From CAXBDP01 sp041689935 (lineage in GTDB: Bacteria; Bacteroidota; Bacteroidia; Cytophagales; Cyclobacteriaceae), in NCBI GenBank assembly GCA_041689935.1, contig JBDNFI010000106.1, positions 1 through 64,000 on the forward strand: 64,000 nucleotides of DNA, read 5' to 3'. The notes beneath the pieces were generated by a model, which did not search any database, was not told where the DNA came from, and saw nothing but the letters and a program-made list of their open reading frames with translations. Positions 1 through 8,511 of the stretch are shown here, in pieces; positions within the stretch are counted from its first letter, which is position 1, and every line of letters begins with the position of its first letter. The translations under genes and the position numbers were made by a program.

Positions 1-234
1 ATAATTAGCCGCCCATCTAGTTGCTCTATTTGGGCTGCTGACTACTGTATTTAATGCCGCAATCCAATAGAGGTTGTTCAAAGTGGCTATTTGGTAAGGG
101 TCTAAACTGGTGCCAGTACCAGCCGCAGGAGCAGTAGCCGTCTGGGCGGAGACGGACTGATTAAATACAAATAACATGAGTAATGAAATTGCAATCGTAA
201 AATATTTGCAATAGTGGGTAAAAGTTGTATTCAT
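1..234 (-). CDS. Secreted surface protein, N-terminal fragment (partial)
   Basis: The reading frame starts at the ATG whose complement lies at 232-234 and runs off the left edge of the window, giving 78 residues. It opens with a Sec signal peptide (hydrophobic stretch TIAISLLMLFVF, then a likely cut after SVSAQ). The mature part has Ala/Thr-rich sequence and the phrase GTGTSLDPYQIATLNNLYW. That phrase resembles the entry segment of Bacteroidota cell-surface proteins with GLUG-type repeats ('GSGTsxDPYxIxtlxxL'). I infer an adhesin-like or T9SS-exported protein, but the diagnostic C-terminus is outside the window, so the family is only a suggestion. Confidence 0.6.
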   Translation of the reverse strand, partial: MNTTFTHYCKYFTIAISLLMLFVFNQSVSAQTATAPAAGTGTSLDPYQIATLNNLYWIAALNTVVSSPNRATRWAANY

Positions 235-549
235 GCTTGTTTGTGCTTTTTCAGTTAAAATAGTGGCAAACATACGACTGAAATTTATATTCTGCAATAA
301 TATTGGATACATACATGCAGTATTGTCTGCAATGCTAAAAGAAGTTTACTAAAGAAATTTATATATAAATGATTTTCAATTAGTTGAATTAGTAATATTT
401 TCTCTGTGAAGCTAATAAAAATTCACTGCCAGCTTAGGTTGAATAGTTCATATAGGTGGAAACATTTCAGAAAAATATAAACAAAAAGCCATAATAAAAG
501 TAATATATGATGTTTTTAATGCTAAAAATGACAATAAATTAGAAATTTA
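235..549. other. Intergenic, AT-rich
   Basis: This 315-nt stretch separates lspA from the edge gene. Apart from the promoter at 267-297 I see no plausible coding frame, stable hairpin or repeat; it is strongly AT-rich throughout. Confidence 0.6.
267..297 (-). promoter_or_regulatory. Bacteroidota-type promoter of the surface-protein gene
   Basis: Read on the minus strand there is TTG (295-297), 20 nt, then TATGTTTG (267-274), an exact match to the Bacteroidota -7 consensus TAnnTTTG with proper spacing to the -33 TTG. It sits about 33 nt upstream of the ATG at 234. The match is by eye. Confidence 0.5.
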
Positions 550-1188
550 CTAATTCGAAGAAGCGACTGAATCAGTATTTGCAGTTGGAGCCTTGTTTTC
601 ATTTAGAAAACTCTTTTGGAAAAGCAGAATGATGGCAAAGCCTGTGAATACAAATGCATCGGCTATATTGAACACTGGCCGAAAGAAGATAAAATAGTCT
701 CCTCCTTTGAAAGGCAGCCAATCGGGCAAGTAGCCCTCCCAAATTGGGAAATAAAACATATCAACCACCTGCCCATGAAAGAGGTCGAAAAGAGAGCCAA
801 ATGGTGCATTATTGAGCCAAATGCCATAAAACATGCTATCGATTAGGTTGCCAGTTGCCCCACCCAAGACCATTGCTAGGCATACGAGTAGTCCTTTTGG
901 CATTTCTTCTTTTATCAGTTTGTACAGATAAAAGGCAATAAACCCAGTGGCGAATAGTCGAAATAAAGTCAAGGCCAATTTACCATACTCCCAATCCAAC
1001 TTCATCCCATAGGCAAAGCCTGGATTCAATACATATAAAAAACGAAACCAGTCATCGGCGATGATGATTTCTTCGCCTAAAAACATATTGTTATGCACCC
1101 AAAGCTTTAAGGCTTGGTCTAGGGTGATGATCGCAAGAGATATAAGGAAATACTTAAGATACTTCAATGGAGCTATTTTTAAGGACAC
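550..1188 (-). CDS. lspA: Lipoprotein signal peptidase (signal peptidase II)
   Basis: LspA is an inner-membrane aspartyl protease that removes the signal peptide of prolipoproteins after lipidation. The 212-residue protein shows the family motifs in order: TLDQALKLW near residue 22, NPGFAYG at 55-61, GGATGNLIDS at 109-118 (catalytic Asp117) and FNIADAFVFTG at 173-183 (second catalytic Asp177). It has four membrane segments. The stretch between the third and fourth motifs is longer than in E. coli, as is usual in Bacteroidota. The start appears to be GTG (1186-1188); no ATG lies upstream in frame. It is the last gene of a run of minus-strand genes beginning with abgT, 27 nt after the preceding gene, so it is probably co-transcribed. 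The window is rich in lipoproteins, which are its substrates. Confidence 0.93.
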   Translation of the reverse strand: MSLKIAPLKYLKYFLISLAIITLDQALKLWVHNNMFLGEEIIIADDWFRFLYVLNPGFAYGMKLDWEYGKLALTLFRLFATGFIAFYLYKLIKEEMPKGLLVCLAMVLGGATGNLIDSMFYGIWLNNAPFGSLFDLFHGQVVDMFYFPIWEGYLPDWLPFKGGDYFIFFRPVFNIADAFVFTGFAIILLFQKSFLNENKAPTANTDSVASSN

Positions 1189-1215
1189 AAATTTACGGCA
1201 TAAATCTGATTTTGA

Positions 1216-2040
1216 CTAAAACCAAGGCCGGAATAGGTGCCGAAATATATACCAACGGAGCAAATTCAGTGCGAAAACTGAATCTGGGTAAGCACTTACT
1301 AGTAATACGTACTCACTCAAGGCATCTACATATAAGCCATTACTTTCGAAAAAAGCCGCCTTCAAAATATGATGGCTCACACTTACCATTGAACTCGCCT
1401 CAGCTATTTGACCCAAACCTCCCGCATATTTTTCTTTGGCAGCACCGGACATTCCATTGAGCACAAATACGCCAGATCCTTCTTTTGTCCTTGGATTGCG
1501 TACATACACACTCACTTTTTCATTATCATTCAGCACCAATCTTATGCGATTGTTTTGCACTGTTTCTAACCCAATTGTTTCATCATATTGATTTCTAAAT
1601 TCCACTTCCCAACTACTCACGCTCTCATCGGGTGTCCAAGTAAGCCCTACGTTAGCTGAGTAAACCATGGATGAACTTTGCATCGGCATTTCCATTACTG
1701 TACTTTCCAAAAGTGCCGCCAGGGAGTCAGCTTTCAAATACTGAATAGTAGAAGGACTCATGCCGAAATAGGGATTGAGCCATTTGCTTATCCAAGTATC
1801 AACATCCGCCAACTTCAATATATCAGCAGAAACTACGCTAGGCGAATTATCCGCTTGGCTAGACCATTCAAGCAAATTTCCATCATCATCTATAACGATA
1901 GCGAAAGAGGCATTCTCCAATTGATCTTGCTGTATTTTAGCACCTTTTGCATGCGGCACACCTTCTGCAAATAGCACAGTATATTGCCCAAAGCTTGCAT
2001 ATTGAACACAACATAGCACGAGGAAAAAGAAGTATTTCAT
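1216..2040 (-). CDS. Secreted protein of unknown function
   Basis: A 274-residue protein with a signal peptide (MKYFFFLVLCCVQYASFGQ) and predicted periplasmic or exported location. I recognise no catalytic motif. The middle (about residues 130-200) looks beta-rich and contains SWEVEFRN and NRIRLVLND, in the manner of Ig-like or carbohydrate-binding folds; the last 60 residues look helical, possibly TPR-like (VSVSHHILKAAFFESNGLYVDALSEY). The ATG overlaps the stop of the upstream membrane-protein gene by the ATGA tetranucleotide, so the two are translationally coupled, and lspA follows within 30 nt. The coupling suggests a role with the upstream glycosyltransferases at the envelope, but that is inference only. 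Confidence 0.7.
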   Translation of the reverse strand: MKYFFFLVLCCVQYASFGQYTVLFAEGVPHAKGAKIQQDQLENASFAIVIDDDGNLLEWSSQADNSPSVVSADILKLADVDTWISKWLNPYFGMSPSTIQYLKADSLAALLESTVMEMPMQSSSMVYSANVGLTWTPDESVSSWEVEFRNQYDETIGLETVQNNRIRLVLNDNEKVSVYVRNPRTKEGSGVFVLNGMSGAAKEKYAGGLGQIAEASSMVSVSHHILKAAFFESNGLYVDALSEYVLLVSAYPDSVFALNLLRWYIFRHLFRPWF

Positions 2041-3356
2041 AATGGATTTCTTGCAAAAGGAAAGGCCAATTTAGTCCTTTTCAAGTCGAAAAATAAAAAG
2101 GAACCTACGATAATGTATTCCATAGCCATGAGCCAAGGCAATGCTATATAGCCAGAAGCGGGATATTGCAGATAGGTGAAAAAGATCAGAAATGACCACA
2201 CCAGCGGATAGAGCCAGCCTGACAGGATGCCAAAAAACAAAAGCGGGAGGATATACCAAGGATGCACGGTAGTACTCAGCAATAAATAAACCGTCCAACT
2301 CAAACAAAGCCATCCATGAATTTCCCATTTTCGCTTATAGACAAAAGGTAATATCATCAATAGAAAGAATGCTACACCAGCAAGGGCAGGACCTGAATCG
2401 GCGATGATGTTAAAGCCTTTTTTATAAAAGCCGTACTCCCGTGCCAGCAAGTAAATACTGCCGTTGAATTCGAACTTGCGGAAGTATAAATCCAAACTTG
2501 TACTCATGGCTGCCCATAGCTCAGGATGCCAAAGCGGGAGGAAAGAAAGGACTGAAAACAGGATGACTAGCGCAGAGAATAGGCCGCCTTTTTTCCAGCC
2601 CAATTGCCTAATAAATACGGGCAGCGCAATCAGCGGCAGCAATTTGGTAGATACGCCCAATGCCAAGGATACAGCAGCCTGCCAAAACTTTTTGTGCAAT
2701 AATAAAGTAACGGCTAGCGCCATAAAAAACACCATCAAGCCTTCGAAGTGCAAATTGCCAGTGACTTCCAATATCACCATCGGGTTGAACGCATAAAAGC
2801 CCAGCCAATAAATAGGCTTGAAATAAAAATGCAGTAAATATCCCAATAGCCATATTGTACCCAATTCGCCCAATATCAGCATAAGCCGGATCAGGATTAT
2901 ATTGGTTTTCAAATCATCGCCCGCCACCATGCTGCTGATATAAAACACTACCTGATGTATACTTGGGTATATGGTGTGATACTCTTTGGAATTGAGGCCT
3001 GTGTAAAGCTCCTCATCGAGGGTAGCTGGCCTATTTGGATCACCGATCCATTGATTGGGTGTTTGCAAAAAAGGGTGCTCGTCTGCTACCCATAGTCGGC
3101 CATCCCATGCAAAGCGAAAGTAATCGTCCGATAAATTGGGTGTAGCAAAAAGTAATAAGAGTCGCAATACGATCCCAATCCATAAAATATGCTTGAGAGA
3201 ATTGAATCGCCTAGGGAGAAATATTCCGCCCATAAATAGCAAGGTGAAAACAGGAAAAAGCAGTAAATGCTCACTCCTAGCCATGCCATAGCCTATCCAA
3301 ATTAACAAGCCTGAATAGACTGAAATAAGTAGGATATTTTGCACTCTTTTCTTCAT
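2037..3356 (-). CDS. Polytopic membrane protein, GT-C-like glycosyltransferase
   Basis: A 439-residue protein with about 10-12 membrane segments. After the first two helices there is a loop with LSDDYFRFAWDGRLW, an acidic motif typical of GT-C polyprenyl-phosphate-sugar transferases (GT87/DUF2029-like mannosyltransferases), in which loop-1 Asp residues are catalytic. Its position directly behind two GT2 enzymes, one of which resembles polyprenyl-phosphate sugar synthases, fits transfer of a sugar from a polyprenyl carrier on the outer face of the inner membrane. It overlaps both neighbours by ATGA, indicating coupled translation. The acceptor is not predictable. The family call rests on topology, the DD-loop motif and context. 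Confidence 0.7.
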   Translation of the reverse strand: MKKRVQNILLISVYSGLLIWIGYGMARSEHLLLFPVFTLLFMGGIFLPRRFNSLKHILWIGIVLRLLLLFATPNLSDDYFRFAWDGRLWVADEHPFLQTPNQWIGDPNRPATLDEELYTGLNSKEYHTIYPSIHQVVFYISSMVAGDDLKTNIILIRLMLILGELGTIWLLGYLLHFYFKPIYWLGFYAFNPMVILEVTGNLHFEGLMVFFMALAVTLLLHKKFWQAAVSLALGVSTKLLPLIALPVFIRQLGWKKGGLFSALVILFSVLSFLPLWHPELWAAMSTSLDLYFRKFEFNGSIYLLAREYGFYKKGFNIIADSGPALAGVAFFLLMILPFVYKRKWEIHGWLCLSWTVYLLLSTTVHPWYILPLLFFGILSGWLYPLVWSFLIFFTYLQYPASGYIALPWLMAMEYIIVGSFLFFDLKRTKLAFPFARNPL

Positions 3357-4819
3357 CGGCTATGCTTGATGGAATAGCTAGTGACGAGAAAAAACCCGAG
3401 CGTCAATAAGGTGTGAAAAGGCAGAAGCGCATAGTCTTGAAAATAAAAGGCCAAATACAAGCCCGCTCCGAAATATAGCGTAAGAAAACCCTCCAAATAC
3501 GTAACGAAGGGCAATTTCCGAATCATGTATTTATTACCCTTCCAAGTGCCTGTGCTGCCCATAGCATTGAATTTGGGTGTGCGTATAAAGGGACTTTTGA
3601 TCCCCAGCCAACCTTCTATTACGGCTATAGCATTGTGTACAGACAAGCCTAAAAATATGGATAGCAGCATGGCCATTCGTGGCATAAATAGCAATAATGT
3701 TTTGAATCCACTACCATAAATTCGCCTAAAGCCTGTCCAATAGAAAATGGCTAAAAACAGGTAGCCAATAATAAAAATGGAAGAAATATTAATGACCAAA
3801 TCCCAGCGGTCGGTCAGGTTGCGGATAAGCAATAAGGGCAAACTGACGATAGCAGAAATAACAATGGCTATGAATACCGTACTATTGAGCAAATGATAGG
3901 TTGCGTGGATTTTAGCAAGCAATTTAATATCTGATCCCCAAACTTTCAGGAGCAGTTTGCGGCTAGTTTCAGCCGCACCCTTTGTCCATCGGAATTGCTG
4001 ACTTTTGATCGCTGGCATGGCAATGGGCAACTCTGCGGGGGCATCTACTTCGGGTAAATAATGAATCTTCCAGCCTTTCAGTTGTGCTCTGTAGCTAAGG
4101 TCTAGGTCCTCAGTAAGGGTATCGCTGCCCCATCCTCCCGCATCTTCAATGCAGGCTTTGCGCCATATCCCTGCTGTTCCATTGAAATTTAAAAAATATC
4201 CTCCTTCACTTCTTCCGGGATGCTCCACCATAAAATGCGCATCCAATCCAAACGCTTGCAATTTGGTAAGCATTGAATAATCTCTATTCAAATGGCCCCA
4301 TCTTGCTTGCATCACGCCTACTTTGGGATGGAGCATTCCAGGCATTAGCCGCTTGAGAAAATCAGCGTTTGGAACAAAATCCGCATCGAAAATCGCAATA
4401 AATTCTCCTTTGGCTTCTTGCAAGCCATAAGCCAAGGCTCCTGCTTTGAAACCCACTCTACCTTCGCGGCAAACTTGCTTGATATCTATGCCTAGAGCTT
4501 TATATTCCAAAACTTTATCCGCAATCTTTCGCGCGCTGTCATCTGTGCTATCATCAAGAATTTGAATCTCCAATTTATCTATTGGCCAGTCTATTCTAGC
4601 TACGGCATCTATCAGCCGTTCTACCACATAGGCTTCATTATAAATGGGCAATTGGATAGTGACAATCGGGAAAAAATCGCACTTCGCTTTGGTTGTTTCT
4701 CTACTTTTGAAAAACTTCCTAGAAAGCCATACTAAGTGCAACTGACTGAGCCCATAACCGAATATAAAGAGCAGTGAACCGAAATAAAGAATCAGTATGA
4801 AAGCTTGTAGCCAAATCAT
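3353..4819 (-). CDS. Membrane GT2 glycosyltransferase (cellulose-synthase-like)
   Basis: A 488-residue processive-type GT2 enzyme. After an N-terminal membrane helix it has the GT-A fold motifs: IQLPIYNEAYVVERLI, ILDDSTDD (nucleotide binding), FDADFVP (DxD-like), TEDLDLSYR (catalytic TED) and QQFRWTKG (the QxxRW acceptor motif). Four or five membrane segments follow. This arrangement is that of cellulose-synthase-like and glucosyl-diacylglycerol or ceramide glucosyltransferase-like enzymes, so synthesis of a membrane glycolipid is likely; no PilZ domain is seen. It is coupled by ATGA overlaps to the GT2 gene before it and the GT-C-like gene after it. Confidence 0.85.
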   Translation of the reverse strand: MIWLQAFILILYFGSLLFIFGYGLSQLHLVWLSRKFFKSRETTKAKCDFFPIVTIQLPIYNEAYVVERLIDAVARIDWPIDKLEIQILDDSTDDSARKIADKVLEYKALGIDIKQVCREGRVGFKAGALAYGLQEAKGEFIAIFDADFVPNADFLKRLMPGMLHPKVGVMQARWGHLNRDYSMLTKLQAFGLDAHFMVEHPGRSEGGYFLNFNGTAGIWRKACIEDAGGWGSDTLTEDLDLSYRAQLKGWKIHYLPEVDAPAELPIAMPAIKSQQFRWTKGAAETSRKLLLKVWGSDIKLLAKIHATYHLLNSTVFIAIVISAIVSLPLLLIRNLTDRWDLVINISSIFIIGYLFLAIFYWTGFRRIYGSGFKTLLLFMPRMAMLLSIFLGLSVHNAIAVIEGWLGIKSPFIRTPKFNAMGSTGTWKGNKYMIRKLPFVTYLEGFLTLYFGAGLYLAFYFQDYALLPFHTLLTLGFFLVTSYSIKHSR

Positions 4820-5517
4820 CCCGCGTATTTAAAAATGGTCCAAATGATTTTGTAGCCTGCCATAAACACTCCTTTCACCGTGCCCGAAACTTTCGAAATT
4901 CCAATACGCTGACGATAGTTCACGGGCACCTCAGTAAAGTGTATCTTCTTTTTGGCTGCTTTCACTTGCATCTCTACCGTCCAACCATAATTGGTATCTA
5001 CCATATTGAGATCGAGCAAAGTGGAAAACCTAATTGCTCTAAATGGACCCAAATCAGTAAAATGAGCTTTATATATCCATTTCAGCAGGGTAGTAGCCAG
5101 TCTATTTCCGAAAACTTGTGGGATGGTCATAGAGCCTTTTTCACGGTGGCCCAATGCTCTGCTGCCAATGACCATATCCATATTTTGAGAAAGAATAGGC
5201 CCAACAACTTCCGGGATTTGCTGCGGAAAATCTGAGTAATCTGCATCTAAAAACACCACAATAGCGGGAGGTTCGGGCAAGCTTTTCAGATACGCAATCC
5301 CGGCGAGGCAAGCACTGCCATAGCCTCGGCGTGGCTCATCCAATACGGTAGCGCCGGCTTCCCTTGCATTTTGGGCAGTCCGGTCTTTCGAGCCATTGTT
5401 TACCACTACGATCTCGGCAATCCAATCCTTCGGAATATCTCCAATTACTTTTGGTATCGATTCCTCTTCATTCAACGCAGGAATGATCACACAAATTTTC
5501 GGTTTTACTTTTTCCAT
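4816..5517 (-). CDS. GT2 glycosyltransferase, polyprenyl-phosphate sugar synthase-like
   Basis: A 233-residue cytoplasmic GT2 enzyme of the DPM1/GtrB type. Motifs are ICVIIPALNEEESI at the N-terminus, VVNNGSKDRT, then FLDADYSDFP (DxD, metal and nucleotide-sugar binding) and GSRALGHREKGSM. It lacks the C-terminal membrane helices of longer GtrB proteins. The family moves a sugar from NDP-sugar to a polyprenyl phosphate; with the GT-C-like gene two positions downstream it would supply the lipid-linked donor. Its ATG overlaps the abgT stop as TAATG. Family assignment is firm, substrate is not. Confidence 0.85.
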   Translation of the reverse strand: MEKVKPKICVIIPALNEEESIPKVIGDIPKDWIAEIVVVNNGSKDRTAQNAREAGATVLDEPRRGYGSACLAGIAYLKSLPEPPAIVVFLDADYSDFPQQIPEVVGPILSQNMDMVIGSRALGHREKGSMTIPQVFGNRLATTLLKWIYKAHFTDLGPFRAIRFSTLLDLNMVDTNYGWTVEMQVKAAKKKIHFTEVPVNYRQRIGISKVSGTVKGVFMAGYKIIWTIFKYAG

Positions 5518-7118
5518 TACATGGTCGTCGGCATTACATAATCAAGCGGTGCTCCTGGACCAATCGGCCATCCGAAGATGATCCAAATGATTAATAAAAT
5601 GGTCCAACCTATCAAAAAGATAAAGGTGTACGGAAGCATGAGCGAAATTACAGTGCCTATTCCGGCTTTCTTATCATATCGCTGGATAAATGCGACAATG
5701 AGTGCAAAATAGGACATCATTGGAGAAATGATATTGGTGACACTATCGCCAATTCGATAGGCCAATTGGGTAAATTCGGGCGAATAGCCCAACAGCATGA
5801 GCATAGGAATAAATACTGGAGCCATTATGGCCCATTTGGCACTTGCACTTCCCATCACCAGATTGATGACTGCACTTACGAGGATAAAACTAATCATCAG
5901 CGGAATGGGTCCCCAGCCTGTGGACTGAAGAAAATCTGCGCCTTTTACAGCGGTAATCAGCCCCAGATTGGTCCAATTGAAATAGGCGACAAACTGCGCT
6001 GCAAAAAATACCAAAACGATATAAGAGCCCAATGTTTCCATAGACTTACTCATTCCCTTCATCACATCATTATCGCTTTTGATGGTGCGTGCGCCAATGC
6101 CGTAGGCAATACCCGCTGCTGCGGCTCCCAAAAAGATAAAAGCCACAATGGCACTCATAAATGGAGATCGCAATACACCTCCAGTATCTGGATCGCGCAA
6201 AAACCCACTTCCTGGCAGATTTAGCCTAAATAGTTCGGCACTTTCGCTAGAAAATGGATTGCTCACCACAATCGGCATAATAGACCAAATAAGCAGAAAT
6301 AGGAATATAGACGATGCCACTAACGCAAACCATAAACCTCGCTTCTCCGACTTATTAAGTCCATCGACTCGTTCAGGCATTTCATCACCTGTATAAGCAC
6401 CAAGTCGAGGTTCCACTATTTTCTCGGTTGCCCAAGTGCCTAAAAAGGAAATGATAAAGGTAGAAAAGAACATAAAGTAATAATTGGCCGCTGGGTTTAC
6501 TAAGTACCCCGGCTCGATGATTCTTGCGGCTTCTTCTGATAAGCCTGCCAACAATGGATCGATCGTACCTAAAAGTAAATTGGCACTGTAGCCGCCCGAC
6601 ACACCTGCAAATGCCGCCGCCAAGCCTGCCAAAGGATGCCGACCAGCCGCCAAAAATATAATGGCCGCCAAGGGCACTAGTAATACATAGCCTACTTCAC
6701 TTGCCGTATTAGATATTACTCCTGCAAACACAATCACAAAAGTGAGTAATCGAGGCGGTGAAGAAATGACCACCAAGCGAAGTGCCGAGCCGATCAAACC
6801 GCTTCCCTCTGCGATACCGATTCCTAGCAAGGCAACTAGAACGGTACCTAATGGAGCAAAAGAAGTGAAATTGACAACCATTTTGGTGAGCATCATTTGC
6901 AAACCCTCAATAGAGAGTAAGCTAAAGGGCTTAATGGTCTCCAATGTGCCTGGGTGCGTCACAGCGATATCGAACAGACTAAATACCCAAGAGAGAATAA
7001 CCACTCCTAAAGCAAAAAGGGCAAATAATGTGGCTGGATGGGGCAATGCATTTCCGATTCGCTCTACGATTGACAAGAACTTATCTATAGCACCTTTCTT
7101 TTGCTTGGCTTGGCTCAT
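5517..7118 (-). CDS. abgT: AbgT family transporter
   Basis: A 533-residue inner-membrane transporter with about 11-13 helices. The N-terminus (FLSIVERIGNALPHPATLF), the internal VFAGVISNTASEVGYVLLVPLAA region and the C-terminal RIGDSVTNIISPMMSYFALI region are characteristic of AbgT. E. coli AbgT imports p-aminobenzoyl-glutamate, a folate breakdown product; other members export sulfonamides. Either role could apply here. It is the first gene of the run that ends with lspA, and its stop overlaps the next start. Why a folate-fragment transporter heads a glycosyltransferase operon is not obvious from the sequence. The upstream 230 nt contain no clear consensus promoter, but do contain two copies of the GCGGGAGG motif. 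Confidence 0.92.
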   Translation of the reverse strand: MSQAKQKKGAIDKFLSIVERIGNALPHPATLFALFALGVVILSWVFSLFDIAVTHPGTLETIKPFSLLSIEGLQMMLTKMVVNFTSFAPLGTVLVALLGIGIAEGSGLIGSALRLVVISSPPRLLTFVIVFAGVISNTASEVGYVLLVPLAAIIFLAAGRHPLAGLAAAFAGVSGGYSANLLLGTIDPLLAGLSEEAARIIEPGYLVNPAANYYFMFFSTFIISFLGTWATEKIVEPRLGAYTGDEMPERVDGLNKSEKRGLWFALVASSIFLFLLIWSIMPIVVSNPFSSESAELFRLNLPGSGFLRDPDTGGVLRSPFMSAIVAFIFLGAAAAGIAYGIGARTIKSDNDVMKGMSKSMETLGSYIVLVFFAAQFVAYFNWTNLGLITAVKGADFLQSTGWGPIPLMISFILVSAVINLVMGSASAKWAIMAPVFIPMLMLLGYSPEFTQLAYRIGDSVTNIISPMMSYFALIVAFIQRYDKKAGIGTVISLMLPYTFIFLIGWTILLIIWIIFGWPIGPGAPLDYVMPTTM

Positions 7119-7348
7119 TTTGGGTTTAGGTTTAAATGGACGTTGAAAATAGAGCCTTATTTTTTCTAATTAAAATTTTTGAGACTTTTGGCTTTTAATT
7201 TATTGATAGAGGTGGAAAATATTTCGAAAAAAGTTCAGGAACATCGCCAATTTCAACACTACATTCTTTGAGCAGAAATAGGCGGGAGGGTATATTTTAT
7301 GTAGAAATTTGAGCCGTCAATAAAGCATTTAAGGTCAATCAGCCAAGG

Positions 7349-8329
7349 CTAGTTTAGGATGGCGGTGGCTTCCTCCCGCCATTCGAGACTCACTTTGCGG
7401 CCAATGGCATAATCACGGTCTTTGGAGCGCACGATCAAGTGCTCTTCTCGTTCATTTTCAACGATATATTCGAAAAAATCACCTAGAAAAATCTTACCAA
7501 CGATGATCCCTTGCCAACCTTTCCCTCTTGCTTTTAGCTGAATGAGCTCTTCTTTTATCCAGATTTTCTGCGAATTGTTTTTGGTCTTCAAAATGTTGCG
7601 CGCCCCTAGTAGCAATGCCACATCTTCTACTTGTGGGTCGAGATAAATTTCCTCTGGACTGCCCGTGCGGATAATTTTTCCGTCTTTGATAATCAATATT
7701 TTATCGGCTAGATAAAAGGCATCTTGATAATCGTGGGTGACCATAATCATAGCAAAACCATCACTTACAGCCATGTTGCGCAAGCCTTGTTTGAAGCGGA
7801 TACGAAGCGGGAGGTCAATGCTGCTAAATGGCTCGTCTAAGAGCAAGAGTGATGGAAAATCTGCAACAGCCCTAGCCAAAGCCAAGCGTTGCTTCTCCCC
7901 GCCAGATAGCAACTCCACCCGCTTGTCTGCTAGATGATCGAGCAAGCACCATTTTAGTAATTTTTGCGTGCGCTTTTTCTTTACCTCAGGCTTAAAACCC
8001 AACATCCGATGCATCAGATTTTGCTCCACGCTCAGATTGGGATCCAAACCATAATGCTGAAACACCAAGCGGATGTCCTCATGCCCGGGCACAAGCTTAT
8101 CGGATGGGCCGAGTATTTTATCTTCGTGAAGCCAAATTTCTCCCTCATCTGCATCCAACAGGCCCGCGATCAAATTAAGCAAGGTCGTTTTGCCTTCGCC
8201 GGAATACCCTAAAATAGCTAGGCTTTCTCCTTTATGAAGCTCAAAAGACACCTCATTTAAGACCCTCGTCTTGCTGGCGCCGTAGCTTTTACTGATATTA
8301 CTTACCTTGAGAAGTGGGGTTTTGGACAT
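7349..8329 (-). CDS. ABC transporter ATP-binding protein (PotA/FbpC-like)
   Basis: A 326-residue ABC ATPase. Walker A is GYSGEGKT, the Q-loop is VFQHYGL, the signature is LLSGGEKQRLALARA, Walker B is LLLLDEPFSSID and the switch His is in MVTHDYQDAF. About 90 residues follow the nucleotide-binding domain (from SPEEIYLDPQVEDVALLLGA), as in importers of the spermidine/Fe3+/sulfate type that carry a TOBE-like regulatory tail. No permease or binding protein is adjacent, so the partner subunits must be encoded elsewhere or it serves another assembly. There are 182 nt to the polyferredoxin gene upstream, so an independent promoter is possible. Confidence 0.85.
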   Translation of the reverse strand: MSKTPLLKVSNISKSYGASKTRVLNEVSFELHKGESLAILGYSGEGKTTLLNLIAGLLDADEGEIWLHEDKILGPSDKLVPGHEDIRLVFQHYGLDPNLSVEQNLMHRMLGFKPEVKKKRTQKLLKWCLLDHLADKRVELLSGGEKQRLALARAVADFPSLLLLDEPFSSIDLPLRIRFKQGLRNMAVSDGFAMIMVTHDYQDAFYLADKILIIKDGKIIRTGSPEEIYLDPQVEDVALLLGARNILKTKNNSQKIWIKEELIQLKARGKGWQGIIVGKIFLGDFFEYIVENEREEHLIVRSKDRDYAIGRKVSLEWREEATAILN

Positions 8330-8511
8330 TTTATTTACAGGATTGACTTCGAATTAAAAAAAATGTACCGGATTGCGTATTCCTTTTTCATAAATTGGGT
8401 TTGAAGTGAGAGTACTATAGGATTTTGCTTCAAAGTCAACCATCTATTAGTGCTTGGAAAACTTTAAATTTAAAAACCTTATTGGCCAATTTACTTATGG
8501 GAGATTTCAAC

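Noticed and set aside
616..846. Plus-strand frame over lspA, and many similar frames antisense to genes
   Set aside because: They mirror codon structure of the true genes on the other strand and show no protein character.
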